Shown: positions 26,011-35,296 of the stretch, piece by piece
Numbering within the stretch: position 1 is the first letter of the stretch
How the letters are laid out: each line of letters starts with the position of its first letter
DNA from: MAG-121220-bin8 sp965655865
GTDB taxonomy: Bacteria; Bacteroidota; Bacteroidia; Flavobacteriales; Flavobacteriaceae
Reading direction: 5' to 3'
Assembly: GCA_965655865.1 (NCBI GenBank)
Contig: CBFHJJ010000002.1
Span: forward strand, 1 to 64,000
Length of the DNA stretch: 64,000 bases
Translations under genes and position numbers: made by a program
The notes under the pieces: generated by a model
What the model saw: the letters and a program-made list of their open reading frames with translations, nothing else
Databases searched by the model: none
What the model was told of the DNA's origin: nothing

Positions 26011-27243
26011 TTAATTTGTTTCAAAGGTAACATTTGATTCAATAGCATCAAGCTGTTTTTTAACTGGGTCCATGTGAACCAGATACTTTTCTTTAAGCTC
26101 TTTAGAAATAGGCTTTGCTTCAGGAAGTTTTTGCCTTAAAGGGTCAACTTGTTTTCCGTTTTTCCAAAACCGGTAACAAACGTGAGGGCCAGATGTGTTT
26201 CCTGTCATCCCTACTGTTCCAATGTAATCCCCTTGATTTACAAATTGTCCAACCTTAACCCCTCTTTTATCCATATGAAGATATTGAGTTGAATATGTTC
26301 CGTTATGTTTAATCTTGACATAATTTCCATTTGAACGGGTGTAGCTTGATTTTGTTACTGTTCCACTTGCGGTTGCTCTTATCGGCGTTCCTCTTGGAGC
26401 TGCAAAATCAGTTCCAAAGTGCGGACGAACCCGTCCATAATAAGCAATTTTTCTTTTTAAATTATACCTTGAAGAAATTCTACTAAATTGTACAGGTGCT
26501 CTTAAAAAGGCTCTTCTTAAATTTTTGCCATTTTCATCAAAATACTCTAGAAGCCCTTTTTTGGGGTCCGTCTCAAATTCAATAGCATAAAATGGTTTTC
26601 CTCTGTGTTCAAAGTAAGCAGAATGAATCCTGTTAAGACCAACAGAAATTGAATCGTCAACAAATTTAGAGGAGTAAATGACTTTAAAATTATCTCCTTT
26701 TTCTAGTCTAAAAAAGTCGATTGTCCAGGCATAAATTTCAGAAAGTTCATTTGATAATAATGGAGAAAGTTTTTTTTCTTCCATCGTCTCAGATAAAGAA
26801 CTAGTTATAACGCCTTCAGCTTCAAACTCTACTAGCTTTACAGCTTTAGATTTTTTTTCAGCCCACAGAGAATCGGTTAAAGAAACAACAACATAATCTA
26901 TAAGATTGGGCTGATAAATAAAAATTTGGGGAGTTTCTAAAGAGTCTTTTGAAAAAAGAATTGAATATGGTTTTCCAATGTTAATTCTTCGTACATCAAA
27001 TACTTTTTTCGCTTTTTGAACTATATTATAGATTTGAGGGTAAAAAAGATTATTGTCTTCCAAAATTGATCCAAATGAATCTCCACTTTTGACAGTATCT
27101 CTTTTAACAGTGTAATCATTTAGAGTAAATCCAAATTGTTTTATAATTTTTTCTTTTACTATTTCAGGTTTTAATTCTGGTTTTTTTTCTCCACAGGAAA
27201 TTAAAAAAACAGATATTATAAGCGTAACAAATGTTTTATTCAT
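26011..27243 (-). CDS. M23 family metallopeptidase lipoprotein (MepM-like)
   Basis: 410 residues. The lipobox Cys is C17 (SVFLISC). A LysM/OapA-like module (about 40-120) is followed by a linker domain and an M23 endopeptidase domain (about 265-370). Zinc-site motifs are HFGTD (H275, D279) and YLHMD (H323). The last motif reads GPHVCYRFW (H354, C356), where most M23 enzymes have HxH, so a Cys replaces one ligand. It probably cleaves peptidoglycan crosslinks during wall growth. It overlaps the upstream DUF3108 gene by 8 bases, indicating translational coupling. Confidence 0.9.
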   Translation of the reverse strand: MNKTFVTLIISVFLISCGEKKPELKPEIVKEKIIKQFGFTLNDYTVKRDTVKSGDSFGSILEDNNLFYPQIYNIVQKAKKVFDVRRINIGKPYSILFSKDSLETPQIFIYQPNLIDYVVVSLTDSLWAEKKSKAVKLVEFEAEGVITSSLSETMEEKKLSPLLSNELSEIYAWTIDFFRLEKGDNFKVIYSSKFVDDSISVGLNRIHSAYFEHRGKPFYAIEFETDPKKGLLEYFDENGKNLRRAFLRAPVQFSRISSRYNLKRKIAYYGRVRPHFGTDFAAPRGTPIRATASGTVTKSSYTRSNGNYVKIKHNGTYSTQYLHMDKRGVKVGQFVNQGDYIGTVGMTGNTSGPHVCYRFWKNGKQVDPLRQKLPEAKPISKELKEKYLVHMDPVKKQLDAIESNVTFETN

Positions 27244-28054
27244 TTAGTTTAATTTTAAAAGGATGTTTTAAACCGCGAAATTCTTCTAAATCAGCTTCAA
27301 TAGATCCAATTCTAAGTCCAGCTTCAATTTTTACAGGAATTTTATTTTTGTCGTTACTAACCCATAAAGTTAAACTTTCACTATCTCCAAAAACTCTTCC
27401 AGACTCAATGTAAGGCCTAAATTTTAAGCAATTTATTGTTCCGAATTTAGTTTTTAAATTTTCATAACCTAAAAATTTCATTCTAAAAGGATAGTTTTCT
27501 GCGTCAAAAAAAATATTGATTCGAATAAAATCATTTTGTTTAAGTTTTTTAACGTCAAAATGATTCCTAAGAAAATAGAATGTGGAGATTAAGTCCTGAA
27601 CATTTTTTTCAATTTTAACAGAACTTAATCGAGAGTTTTTTATATCATTAATATTGGCCAAGTTTCTTAAGTAGTCATAATTTATTTCTACATTTTTAGT
27701 GTAGCCCCCCTCATATATATTTCGAGTAGATTTAATAGGCTGAACTAAGTTTTGGTCAAAAAAAGTTTCATAAATATCCTCAACTTTAAAAAAAAATCTA
27801 GCAATTCCTGTAGTCCTTCCAATGGCAGTTGCTTTAAAAACTTTTTTTCCTTCCACAAAATCTTCATTAAGATTTAAAGTAGCATAGCTTGCATTAAAAA
27901 ACCCATAATGAATTCTAAATTTTAAGGATTCCCCAGTTTTAAAAGCTTCAAAAGATTGATTGATAAAGGGCGCTTTCACACCAGAATAACTTTGAGCGTT
28001 AATTTGATAAAAAATAAAAAAAACAGTTAAACTGCAAAATATTCTCAAGCGCAT
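27236..28054 (-). CDS. DUF3108 periplasmic protein
   Basis: 272 residues with a signal peptide (1-~20, ending INAQ). The remainder is beta-rich: GESLKFRIHYGFFNASYATLNLN, VFKATAIGRTTGIARFFFKVEDIYETFFD, and a C-terminal SLTLWVSNDKNKIPVKIEAGLRIGSIEADL. This matches DUF3108, a lipocalin/LolA-like family common in Bacteroidetes and Proteobacteria. It overlaps the M23 peptidase gene and may assist that enzyme or envelope transport. Function is unknown. Confidence 0.8.
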   Translation of the reverse strand: MRLRIFCSLTVFFIFYQINAQSYSGVKAPFINQSFEAFKTGESLKFRIHYGFFNASYATLNLNEDFVEGKKVFKATAIGRTTGIARFFFKVEDIYETFFDQNLVQPIKSTRNIYEGGYTKNVEINYDYLRNLANINDIKNSRLSSVKIEKNVQDLISTFYFLRNHFDVKKLKQNDFIRINIFFDAENYPFRMKFLGYENLKTKFGTINCLKFRPYIESGRVFGDSESLTLWVSNDKNKIPVKIEAGLRIGSIEADLEEFRGLKHPFKIKLNE

Positions 28055-28076
28055 AGTCTGACAAAAATAATAAATA

Positions 28077-29873
28077 CTATTTCATTGAATTTAAAAATTC
28101 TTTTAATTTTTTTGCTTTGCTTTCACCAATTTCACTAATCAGAAGTTCTAAAGAAGTTTCTTTAATTTTTTTTAAAGACTTAAATTTTTTTAATAAAGCA
28201 GTTTTTGTTTTATCTCCAATTCCAGGTATTTCGTCAAAAGAAGAGGTTAGAGCTTGTTTACTTCTTTTGTTTCTGTGAAAAGTAATTGCAAAGCGATGAG
28301 CTTCATTTCTCATTTGTTGAATTACCTTAAGAGTTTCGGATTTTTTATTTAAATACAAAGGGATAGGGTCGTTAGGATAAAAAATTTCTTCCAATCTTTT
28401 CGCAATACCTAAAATCGCAATAGTATTTTCTAATTTTAATTTCTTTAGTGCTTTTATTGAGGAACTTAGCTGACCTTTTCCACCATCAATAATAATTAAA
28501 CTAGGCAAAACAGATTTTTCGTATAGCATTCTTTTATATCTCCTGTAAACCACTTCCTCCATAGAGGCATAATCATCGGGACCTTCAACAGTTTTAATAT
28601 TAAAATGTCTATAATCTTTTTTTGAAGGCTTAGAATTTTTAAAAACAATACACGATGCCACAGGGTTTGAGCCCTGAATATTAGAATTGTCAAAACACTC
28701 AATATGTTTAGGGACTTCATTTAATCTCAAATCTATTTTCATTTGATTTAAAATTCTATTTGTGTGCCTCTCAGGATCAACTATTTGAACCTGCTTTAAT
28801 TTTTCAATTTTAAATTGAGTCGCATTTCTAACAGAAAGATCTAATAGCTTTTTATTATCTCCTCCTTTAGGGAATATAAATTTCAAATCTAAAATTTTGT
28901 CAAATTCAATATTTGAGATAACAGTGTTGTTTTTTGAATTAAACTTGTCCCTTAAATTAACCAGAGTCATAAGTAAAAGTTCTTTGTCTGTTTCTTCTAA
29001 CTTTTTTTTAATTTCTACATTATGAAACCTAACAATTCGACCAAATGCAACTTGCAAATGATTTACATAAGCATGAGAAGAATCAGAAATAATACTAAAC
29101 ACATCAATATTGTTTAGCTTAGAATTAACCACAGTTGATTTAGCTTGGTAATTTTCTAATAATTCTATTTTTTCTTTTGCTTTTTGAGCTTTTTCAAAGT
29201 GTAACGAATCTGACGCAGTTTTCATTTCTTTTTTGAAATAGTTTATAGAACTCGATAAATTACCTTTCAAAAAATCTCTAATATTGGAAATGTAAATATT
29301 GTAGTCGATCTCTTTTTGATACCCTTCACATCCCCCCAAACAATTACCAATATGGTATTCTAGACAAACCTTGTATTTATTTTCAATGATATTTTTCTGT
29401 CTTAAATCATAATGACATGTCCTTAAAGAATAAAGATTAGAAAAAATATCCATAATTGTTCTAACAGTTTTATAGTTAGTGAATGGTCCAAAATACTCAG
29501 AACCGTCTTTTTCAACTCTTCGAGTTGTTAAAACTCTAGGAAAAGATTCTTTTTTTATTACAATCCAAGGATAAGTTTTATCATCACGAAGTAAAATATT
29601 GTATTTAGGTTGATATTTTTTAATTAAAGAGTTTTCTAACAGTAACGCATCTGACTCGGATGACACTACGATGTGTTTGATATCATGAATATTTTTAACT
29701 AAATTTTTTGTCTTTCTAGAACCAACATTTTTTTGAAAGTACGATGAAACTCTTTTTTTTAAATTTTTAGCCTTTCCAATGTAAATGATTTTATCATCTT
29801 TATTGAAAAATTGATAGACCCCAGGCTCAGAAGGCATTGTTGAGAGCTCTATTTTTAAAGATTGACCAATCAC
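28077..29873 (-). CDS. uvrC: Excinuclease ABC subunit C
   Basis: 598 residues, the dual-incision nuclease of nucleotide excision repair. The N-terminal GIY-YIG domain (about 14-92: PGVYQFFNKDDKIIYIGKAKNLKKRV) makes the 3' cut. A Cys cluster (C155, C170, C178, C182), a UVR region (about 205-240, binds UvrB) and an RNase H-like nuclease (about 375-540, FDNSNIQGSNPVASCIVF) follow. The HhH tail DEIPGIGDKTKTALLKKF ends the protein. All domains are intact. Its start lies just upstream of the divergent DUF3784 gene. Confidence 0.97.
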   Translation of the reverse strand: MIGQSLKIELSTMPSEPGVYQFFNKDDKIIYIGKAKNLKKRVSSYFQKNVGSRKTKNLVKNIHDIKHIVVSSESDALLLENSLIKKYQPKYNILLRDDKTYPWIVIKKESFPRVLTTRRVEKDGSEYFGPFTNYKTVRTIMDIFSNLYSLRTCHYDLRQKNIIENKYKVCLEYHIGNCLGGCEGYQKEIDYNIYISNIRDFLKGNLSSSINYFKKEMKTASDSLHFEKAQKAKEKIELLENYQAKSTVVNSKLNNIDVFSIISDSSHAYVNHLQVAFGRIVRFHNVEIKKKLEETDKELLLMTLVNLRDKFNSKNNTVISNIEFDKILDLKFIFPKGGDNKKLLDLSVRNATQFKIEKLKQVQIVDPERHTNRILNQMKIDLRLNEVPKHIECFDNSNIQGSNPVASCIVFKNSKPSKKDYRHFNIKTVEGPDDYASMEEVVYRRYKRMLYEKSVLPSLIIIDGGKGQLSSSIKALKKLKLENTIAILGIAKRLEEIFYPNDPIPLYLNKKSETLKVIQQMRNEAHRFAITFHRNKRSKQALTSSFDEIPGIGDKTKTALLKKFKSLKKIKETSLELLISEIGESKAKKLKEFLNSMK

Positions 29874-29892
29874 ATTCCAAAAATAATTCTTT

Positions 29893-29900
29893 TATATTTG
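29893..29900 (+). promoter_or_regulatory. Candidate -7 box for the DUF3784 gene
   Basis: TATATTTG is a full TAnnTTTG match, 17 bases before the ATG at 29918. No TTG sits at the expected -33 spacing; the nearest (29862-29864) is 28 bases away. Confidence 0.4.
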
Positions 29901-29917
29901 GGACACTTAATAAATCT

Positions 29918-30244
29918 ATGGAAAGTGAAATGTTTATTGCAATAATTATAACAAATATTTGTTTTATTGGCGTTGCTTATATGGTAAATGAAAATAACGC
30001 AGATATGTTACTAGCTGGATATAATACTATGTCTAAAAAAGAAAAAGAATCTTTTGATCTTAAAGGATATCTCATTTTTTTTAAGAAATTTTTTATAAAT
30101 CTTGCCATATATACTTCTTTAATTTTTTTATTTTTTTATGTAGCTTTTGATGAATTAACAGCAAGTTATGCCTATTTTATTTCAGTTCTTTTGCCAATGC
30201 CTTATATCATCTACAAAGGGAATAAATTCAAAATAAAAAAATAG
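29918..30244 (+). CDS. DUF3784 small membrane protein
   Basis: 108 residues from ATG 29918 (MESEMFIAI). An upstream in-frame start at 29837 would overlap uvrC and precede the -7 box, so it is not preferred. Three hydrophobic segments are visible: residues ~5-24, ~55-75 and ~83-100. Between the first two lies AGYNTMSKKEKESFDLKGYL, a loop characteristic of DUF3784 (YntMskEEk-x-yD). No function is known for the family. Its stop overlaps the GTG start of the next gene by 1 base. Confidence 0.7.
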   Translation: MESEMFIAIIITNICFIGVAYMVNENNADMLLAGYNTMSKKEKESFDLKGYLIFFKKFFINLAIYTSLIFLFFYVAFDELTASYAYFISVLLPMPYIIYKGNKFKIKK

Positions 30245-30807
30245 TGTTTAAGAAAGAATTAAGAAGGATTTATAAATCTAAAAGGAATTCTTTAACCAAC
30301 AATGAAATTGAAGCTTTGAGTTTGAGTTTAGCTAATATGGTTTTAGAACTAGAAATATGGGAATGCAGTAATTATCATATTTTTTTTCCAATAGAAAAAA
30401 ATAATGAAATAGATACTAAACTGATCATTCAGATTATTCAAGGAAAAGACAAGAACGTTATTCTTCCCAAATTAAATTTAGAAAATAAATCTTTTTTAAA
30501 TTTTCTTTTGACTGATGCAACTTTATTAAAAGAAAATGAGCTTGGAATAGCAGAACCTCAGTCAGGAATTCAGATTGATGAAAGTCAAATTGAGGTTGTA
30601 TTTCTTCCACTATTGTGTTTTGACACTCACGGTCAAAGAGTTGGATATGGAGGAGGTTTTTATGACAGATTTTTAAAAAAATGTCCAGAAAACACAATTA
30701 AAATTGGTTTATCTTATTTCGATCCAGTAGAAAAAATACAAGACATTAATAATACAGACATTAAAATGAATTTTTGCTTGACACCAAAAAAAATTTATGA
30801 ATTTTGA
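30244..30807 (+). CDS. 5-formyltetrahydrofolate cyclo-ligase
   Basis: 187 residues. It converts 5-formyl-THF to 5,10-methenyl-THF with ATP, returning a dead-end folate to the one-carbon pool. Conserved features are the N-terminal KELRRIYKSKRNSL, the FFPIEKNNEIDT segment, the GIAEPQSG motif, and the C-terminal GQRVGYGGGFYDRFL signature near residues 135-149. The start is GTG 30244, overlapping the DUF3784 stop. Its last 13 bases overlap the 3' end of lspA on the other strand. Confidence 0.93.
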   Translation: MFKKELRRIYKSKRNSLTNNEIEALSLSLANMVLELEIWECSNYHIFFPIEKNNEIDTKLIIQIIQGKDKNVILPKLNLENKSFLNFLLTDATLLKENELGIAEPQSGIQIDESQIEVVFLPLLCFDTHGQRVGYGGGFYDRFLKKCPENTIKIGLSYFDPVEKIQDINNTDIKMNFCLTPKKIYEF

Positions 30808-31427
30808 GGGAACATTTTTCTATTGAATAACAGCATCATGCCAACTCCAATCGAGATAGAACTGTCAGCAATATTAAAAACAGGCTCAAAAAAAGTAAAA
30901 CTTTCACCACCAACATAAGGCAACCACATTGGCCATTCCCAAGTAAGCATTGGAAATTGAAGCATATCAACAACATGACCATGAAAAATTGATTCATAGC
31001 CATTTCCAGGGCTAAATTCAGCCACGCTATAGTAACTTTCTGTAAACAAATATCCATAAAAAACAGAGTCAATTATATTACCAATTGCTCCAGCTAAAAC
31101 CATAGAAAGGCTTATTATTAATAATTTATCTGCATGTTTTTTTATACTGTCATAAAGCCAATAAGAAATAAAAGTAACAGCTACAATTCTAAACAAGGTT
31201 AAAAACAATTTTCCACTTCTTTCAGAAATAAAAGGTAAAAAATCATTGATTGTGGCTCCCCAAGCCATCCCCTTATTTTCAATAAACAATAATTTGAACC
31301 ACCCCAAATCAAACAGAGGTAATTGGCCGTAAAGAGTTAAGGGAAAATTTAGCTTGATATAAACTTTAGAAACTTGATCAATGATTAAAATTAAAAGAAC
31401 AATAAGTAAAGATTTCTTTAAGTTCAT
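30795..31427 (-). CDS. lspA: Lipoprotein signal peptidase
   Basis: 210 residues, the aspartic membrane protease that trims prolipoproteins. Catalytic aspartates are D120 (GNIIDSVFYG) and D188 (FNIADSSIS). Four TM segments are visible. The ~60-residue periplasmic part between the two Asp motifs is longer than in E. coli (total ~160 there), as is usual in Bacteroidetes. It follows the dksA-like gene by 26 bases in an ileS-dksA-lspA run. It is needed by the many lipoproteins in this window. Confidence 0.95.
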   Translation of the reverse strand: MNLKKSLLIVLLILIIDQVSKVYIKLNFPLTLYGQLPLFDLGWFKLLFIENKGMAWGATINDFLPFISERSGKLFLTLFRIVAVTFISYWLYDSIKKHADKLLIISLSMVLAGAIGNIIDSVFYGYLFTESYYSVAEFSPGNGYESIFHGHVVDMLQFPMLTWEWPMWLPYVGGESFTFFEPVFNIADSSISIGVGMMLLFNRKMFPQNS

Positions 31428-31453
31428 AAGACTTAATCATGTAAAAGCTAAAA

Positions 31454-31828
31454 TTATTTTTGAAGATTTTTGGCTTCAATACTTAATGTTGCGTGAGGGA
31501 CAAGTTCAAGTCTTTTTTTGTTAATTAACTTTCCCGTTACTCTACAAACTCCGTAAGTTTTATTTTCTATTCTTATAAGAGCACTTTTTAAATCTCTTAT
31601 GAATTTCTCTTGTCGAATGGCAAGCTGAGTATTAGCTTCTTTAGACATAGTTTGAGAACCTTCTTCAAAAGCCTTAAAGGTAGGGGAGGTGTCTTCAGTG
31701 CCATTATCTCCATCATTCATGTAAGCACTTTTAATTAACGCTAAATCATTTTGTGCTTTTTCAATTTTCTCTTCAATTAAAGATTTAAAATGCTTTAAGT
31801 CTTTATCTAAGTATCTAGTAATTGCCAT
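31454..31828 (-). CDS. TraR/DksA-family protein with degenerate zinc finger
   Basis: 124 residues. The first ~75 residues are a charged coiled coil, and the C-terminal globule reads YGVCRVTGKLINKKRLELVPHATLSIEAK. Classical DksA has a four-Cys zinc finger; here only C95 remains, with a His (H112) downstream, so zinc binding is doubtful. The coiled-coil lacks an obvious DxxDxA tip. Flavobacteria carry this form between ileS and lspA. It may reach into RNA polymerase's secondary channel like DksA, but its regulatory role is inferred only from the fold. Confidence 0.8.
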   Translation of the reverse strand: MAITRYLDKDLKHFKSLIEEKIEKAQNDLALIKSAYMNDGDNGTEDTSPTFKAFEEGSQTMSKEANTQLAIRQEKFIRDLKSALIRIENKTYGVCRVTGKLINKKRLELVPHATLSIEAKNLQK

Positions 31829-31830
31829 AA

Positions 31831-34800
31831 CTAATTAATTTTTGTTAAATGTAATTTAGAGTCAATGTTATCAAATTTAAGCTCAACGCCATCATCAAAA
31901 TTATCTAAAACTATTAAATTTTCCGCTAACGTCTCAGTTAGTATATAATTTCGGTTTTCAAAAATAGCTTTTTCAAGGATAATATCCTTTTTAATTTTTA
32001 AATTAATTTTATCTGTTACCAGTAATCCACTTTCTTTTCTTAAAGTTTGAATTCGATTCACTAACTCTCTACAGATTCCTTCACTAATCAATATCTCATT
32101 TAATTGTATATCAAGAGCTACTGTGACACCATTTTCGGAAGCCACTAGCCATCCTTCAATATCTTCAGAAATTATTTCTAAATCACTTGGTTCTAAAATT
32201 ATTTCTTCTGAGTCTATAGTGATAGAAATAGGCTTGTTTGCTTCTATTTTTTGAATTTCAGAATTGCCTAGTGTTTTGATCTTGGCCATTACAGCAGACA
32301 GCTTTTTGCCAAGTTTTGGGCCAAGAGATTTAAAATTAGGCTTAACTTTTTTGATTAATATCCCAGATGAATTACTTATAAGTTCGACTTCTTTAACATT
32401 TACTTCAGACTTAATAAGTTCTGAAATATCAAGAATTTCTTTTTTTTCGTTTTCGTTTGAAAAAGGAATCATGATTTTTGAAAGAGGTTGACGAACTTTT
32501 ATTTTTTCTTTTTTTCTTAGAGATAAAACCAAAGAACATATTGTCTGAGCATTTCTTATTTTTTGTTGTAAACCAGGATAAATTTCTTCAGAGTTTGAAA
32601 CAGGAAATTCATCATGATGAACGGAATCCAAGGGGTTTTTACAAGTATTGTTAACTAGATCTTTATATAATCTATCCATAAAAAACGGAGCGATTGGAGA
32701 GGATAATTTAGAAACGACTGTTAAACATTTGTAAAGCGTTTGATAAGCACTGATTTTATCATGACTATATGACCCTTTCCAAAACCTTCTTCTAGAAAGC
32801 CTAACATACCAATTACTTAAATATAATTGTACGAAGTTTGAAATAGCCCTTGCAGCTTTTGTTGGCTCGTAATTATCGTAATGATCGTCAACTTCAGCTA
32901 TCAAAGAATTTAGTTCAGATAAAATCCATTTATCAAGTTCAGGTCTGTCGTTTATATTAATTTCACTTTCGCTGTATTTGAAAGTATCAATATTGGCGTA
33001 TAAAGCAAAAAATGAATAAACATTATAAAGGGTTCCAAAGAACTTACGTTTGCTCTCTTCAATTCCCTCTAAATCAAATTTTAAATTATCCCAAGGATTA
33101 GCATTACTAATCATATACCACCTTGTTGCATCTGGACCAAACTTAGAAATAGTTTTAAATGGATCAACAGCATTTCCTAGTCGTTTCGACATTTTTTGAC
33201 CATTTTTATCTAGAACAAGCCCATTAGATATCACATTTTTATAAGCTATTGACTTAAAAACTGTTGTAGCGATGGTGTGAAGAGTGTAAAACCATCCTCT
33301 TGTTTGATCAACTCCTTCAGCAATATAATCAGCAGGAAAAGCTTCATTATTATCAATTTTGTTTTTGTTTTCAAAGGGATAATGCCATTGAGCATAAGGC
33401 ATAGATCCTGAATCAAACCAAACGTCAATTAAATCAGGTTCGCGATACATTTTTTCACCTTTTTTAGAACAAAGAATGATTTGGTCAACTACATTCTTAT
33501 GTAAATCAATCTTATCATAATTATCATTACTCATGTCATGAGTATCAAAATTTTTAAATGGATCATTTTTCATGAAACCCTTGGAAATAGATTTTTTAAT
33601 TTCCATTTTTAGATCTTTCATTGAACCAATCACTAAAACTTCTTTAGAGTCACTTGTTCTCCAAATAGGTAACGGAATTCCCCAGTATCTAGACCTTGAT
33701 AAATTCCAATCATTTGCGTTTGCTAGCCAGTTCCCAAATCTACCTTCACCTGTAGATTTAGGTTTCCAGTTTATGGATTTATTAAGTTCAACCAAATCCT
33801 TTTTCTTGTCTGTTACTTTTATAAACCAAGAGTCTAGAGGGTAGTATAATATAGGCTTATCAGTTCTCCAACAATTAGGATAACTGTGAACATATTTTTC
33901 AACCTTAAAAGCTTTGTTTTGCTCCTTTAATTTAATAGCTATTTCAACATCCACAGATTTTTCAGGGACATTTTCTTGCTCGTAATATTCGTTTTTAACA
34001 AATTTTTCACCTAAAAAACCAAGTTCTTTTCTAAATTTTCCTTGTAAATCAACCAAAGGAACAGGTTGTTTGTTTTCATCAAGAATTAATAATGCAGGTA
34101 TTTCAGGATTAGCCATTTTAGCAACTTTTGCATCATCTGCACCAAAAGTAGGAGCAGTATGAACAATTCCAGTACCATCTTCTGTTGTTACAAAGTCACC
34201 CTCAATAATTCTAAAAGCATTTTCAGCATTTTTGTAAGGTAATGGTGCGTCTTCCCAAAGCTGAGAATATTTTATTCCAACTAATTCACTTCCATTTATT
34301 GATTCATTAACTAAATAAGGGATCTTCTTGTCAATTTTATAGTCATATTTAAGGTCACTTTTTGAATTAACTAGTAAATAATTTCCACTAAACACTTTTG
34401 ATATAAGATCACTTGCTAAAACAACATTAGTAAATTCATGGGTGTATTGATTGAAAGTAGAGACTACGCTGTATTTTATTTTTTTCCCAACAGTAAGAGC
34501 TGTATTTGAAGGAAGTGTCCAAGGCGTAGTTGTCCAGGCTAAAAAATATAGAATTTCATAGTTTGATAGCGATGCAGGAAGAGAATCATTTACAGCTTTA
34601 AATTGTGCTGTAACCGTGGTGTCGCTTACATCTTGATAAGTGCCTGGCTGATTAAGTTCGTGTGAACTTAAACCTGTTCCTGCTTTTGGTGAATATGGTT
34701 GTATAGTGTAGCCTTTATAAATTAAGTTTTTATCAAAAAGCTCTTTTAAAAGCCACCAAACTGATTCAATATATTTAGACTTGTAAGTAACATAAGGATT

Positions 34801-35235
34801 GCTCATGTCTACCCAATAGCCCATTTTTTTTGTTAAATCATTCCAAACATCAGTATACTTCATAACAGCTTTTTTACAAGCTTTATTGTAATCTTCAACA
34901 GAAATTTTTGTACCTATGTCTTCTTTTGTAATCCCTAAATCCTTTTCTACACTAAGTTCTATAGGAAGACCGTGTGTGTCCCATCCAGCCTTTCTGTCAA
35001 CTTGAAACCCTTTCAAGGTTTTATATCTACAAAAAATATCTTTGATGCTTCTAGCCATAACATGATGGATCCCCGGCATACCATTAGCTGATGGAGGGCC
35101 CTCATAAAAAATAAATTTAGGAGCGTTTTTTCTTAAACTAATACTTTTTTCAAAAGAGCGGTTTTTTTCCCACTCTGCTAGAACTTCATTAGCAACTTGA
35201 GATAAATTTAAACCTTTATATTCTTTAAATGCCAT
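31831..35235 (-). CDS. ileS: Isoleucine-tRNA ligase (IleRS2 type, GxHH signature)
   Basis: 1134 residues, class I synthetase charging tRNA-Ile. The large size and layout suit the IleRS2 (eukaryote-like) clade. The first signature, normally HxGH, reads GIHH at residues 55-58 (EGPPSANGMPGIHHVMARSIKDI), with first and third positions swapped. The second signature is KMSKR (KNGQKMSKRLGNAVDP). The editing (CP1) domain with TTTPWTLPSN and GTGIVHTAPTFGADD is intact, followed by an anticodon-binding helical domain and a long C-terminal extension. It heads ileS-dksA-lspA. IleRS2 is the naturally mupirocin-tolerant form. Confidence 0.97.
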   Translation of the reverse strand: MAFKEYKGLNLSQVANEVLAEWEKNRSFEKSISLRKNAPKFIFYEGPPSANGMPGIHHVMARSIKDIFCRYKTLKGFQVDRKAGWDTHGLPIELSVEKDLGITKEDIGTKISVEDYNKACKKAVMKYTDVWNDLTKKMGYWVDMSNPYVTYKSKYIESVWWLLKELFDKNLIYKGYTIQPYSPKAGTGLSSHELNQPGTYQDVSDTTVTAQFKAVNDSLPASLSNYEILYFLAWTTTPWTLPSNTALTVGKKIKYSVVSTFNQYTHEFTNVVLASDLISKVFSGNYLLVNSKSDLKYDYKIDKKIPYLVNESINGSELVGIKYSQLWEDAPLPYKNAENAFRIIEGDFVTTEDGTGIVHTAPTFGADDAKVAKMANPEIPALLILDENKQPVPLVDLQGKFRKELGFLGEKFVKNEYYEQENVPEKSVDVEIAIKLKEQNKAFKVEKYVHSYPNCWRTDKPILYYPLDSWFIKVTDKKKDLVELNKSINWKPKSTGEGRFGNWLANANDWNLSRSRYWGIPLPIWRTSDSKEVLVIGSMKDLKMEIKKSISKGFMKNDPFKNFDTHDMSNDNYDKIDLHKNVVDQIILCSKKGEKMYREPDLIDVWFDSGSMPYAQWHYPFENKNKIDNNEAFPADYIAEGVDQTRGWFYTLHTIATTVFKSIAYKNVISNGLVLDKNGQKMSKRLGNAVDPFKTISKFGPDATRWYMISNANPWDNLKFDLEGIEESKRKFFGTLYNVYSFFALYANIDTFKYSESEININDRPELDKWILSELNSLIAEVDDHYDNYEPTKAARAISNFVQLYLSNWYVRLSRRRFWKGSYSHDKISAYQTLYKCLTVVSKLSSPIAPFFMDRLYKDLVNNTCKNPLDSVHHDEFPVSNSEEIYPGLQQKIRNAQTICSLVLSLRKKEKIKVRQPLSKIMIPFSNENEKKEILDISELIKSEVNVKEVELISNSSGILIKKVKPNFKSLGPKLGKKLSAVMAKIKTLGNSEIQKIEANKPISITIDSEEIILEPSDLEIISEDIEGWLVASENGVTVALDIQLNEILISEGICRELVNRIQTLRKESGLLVTDKINLKIKKDIILEKAIFENRNYILTETLAENLIVLDNFDDGVELKFDNIDSKLHLTKIN

Positions 35236-35296
35236 TGTGAATAAATCGAAATTTACTAAAAGCGAAAGTAACTATTTTAGATGAAATTTGTAGAAC

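Noticed and set aside
29837..29917. Upstream start for the DUF3784 protein inside uvrC
   Set aside because: The -7 box at 29893-29900 lies downstream of it, and ATG 29918 gives a normal hydrophobic N-terminus.
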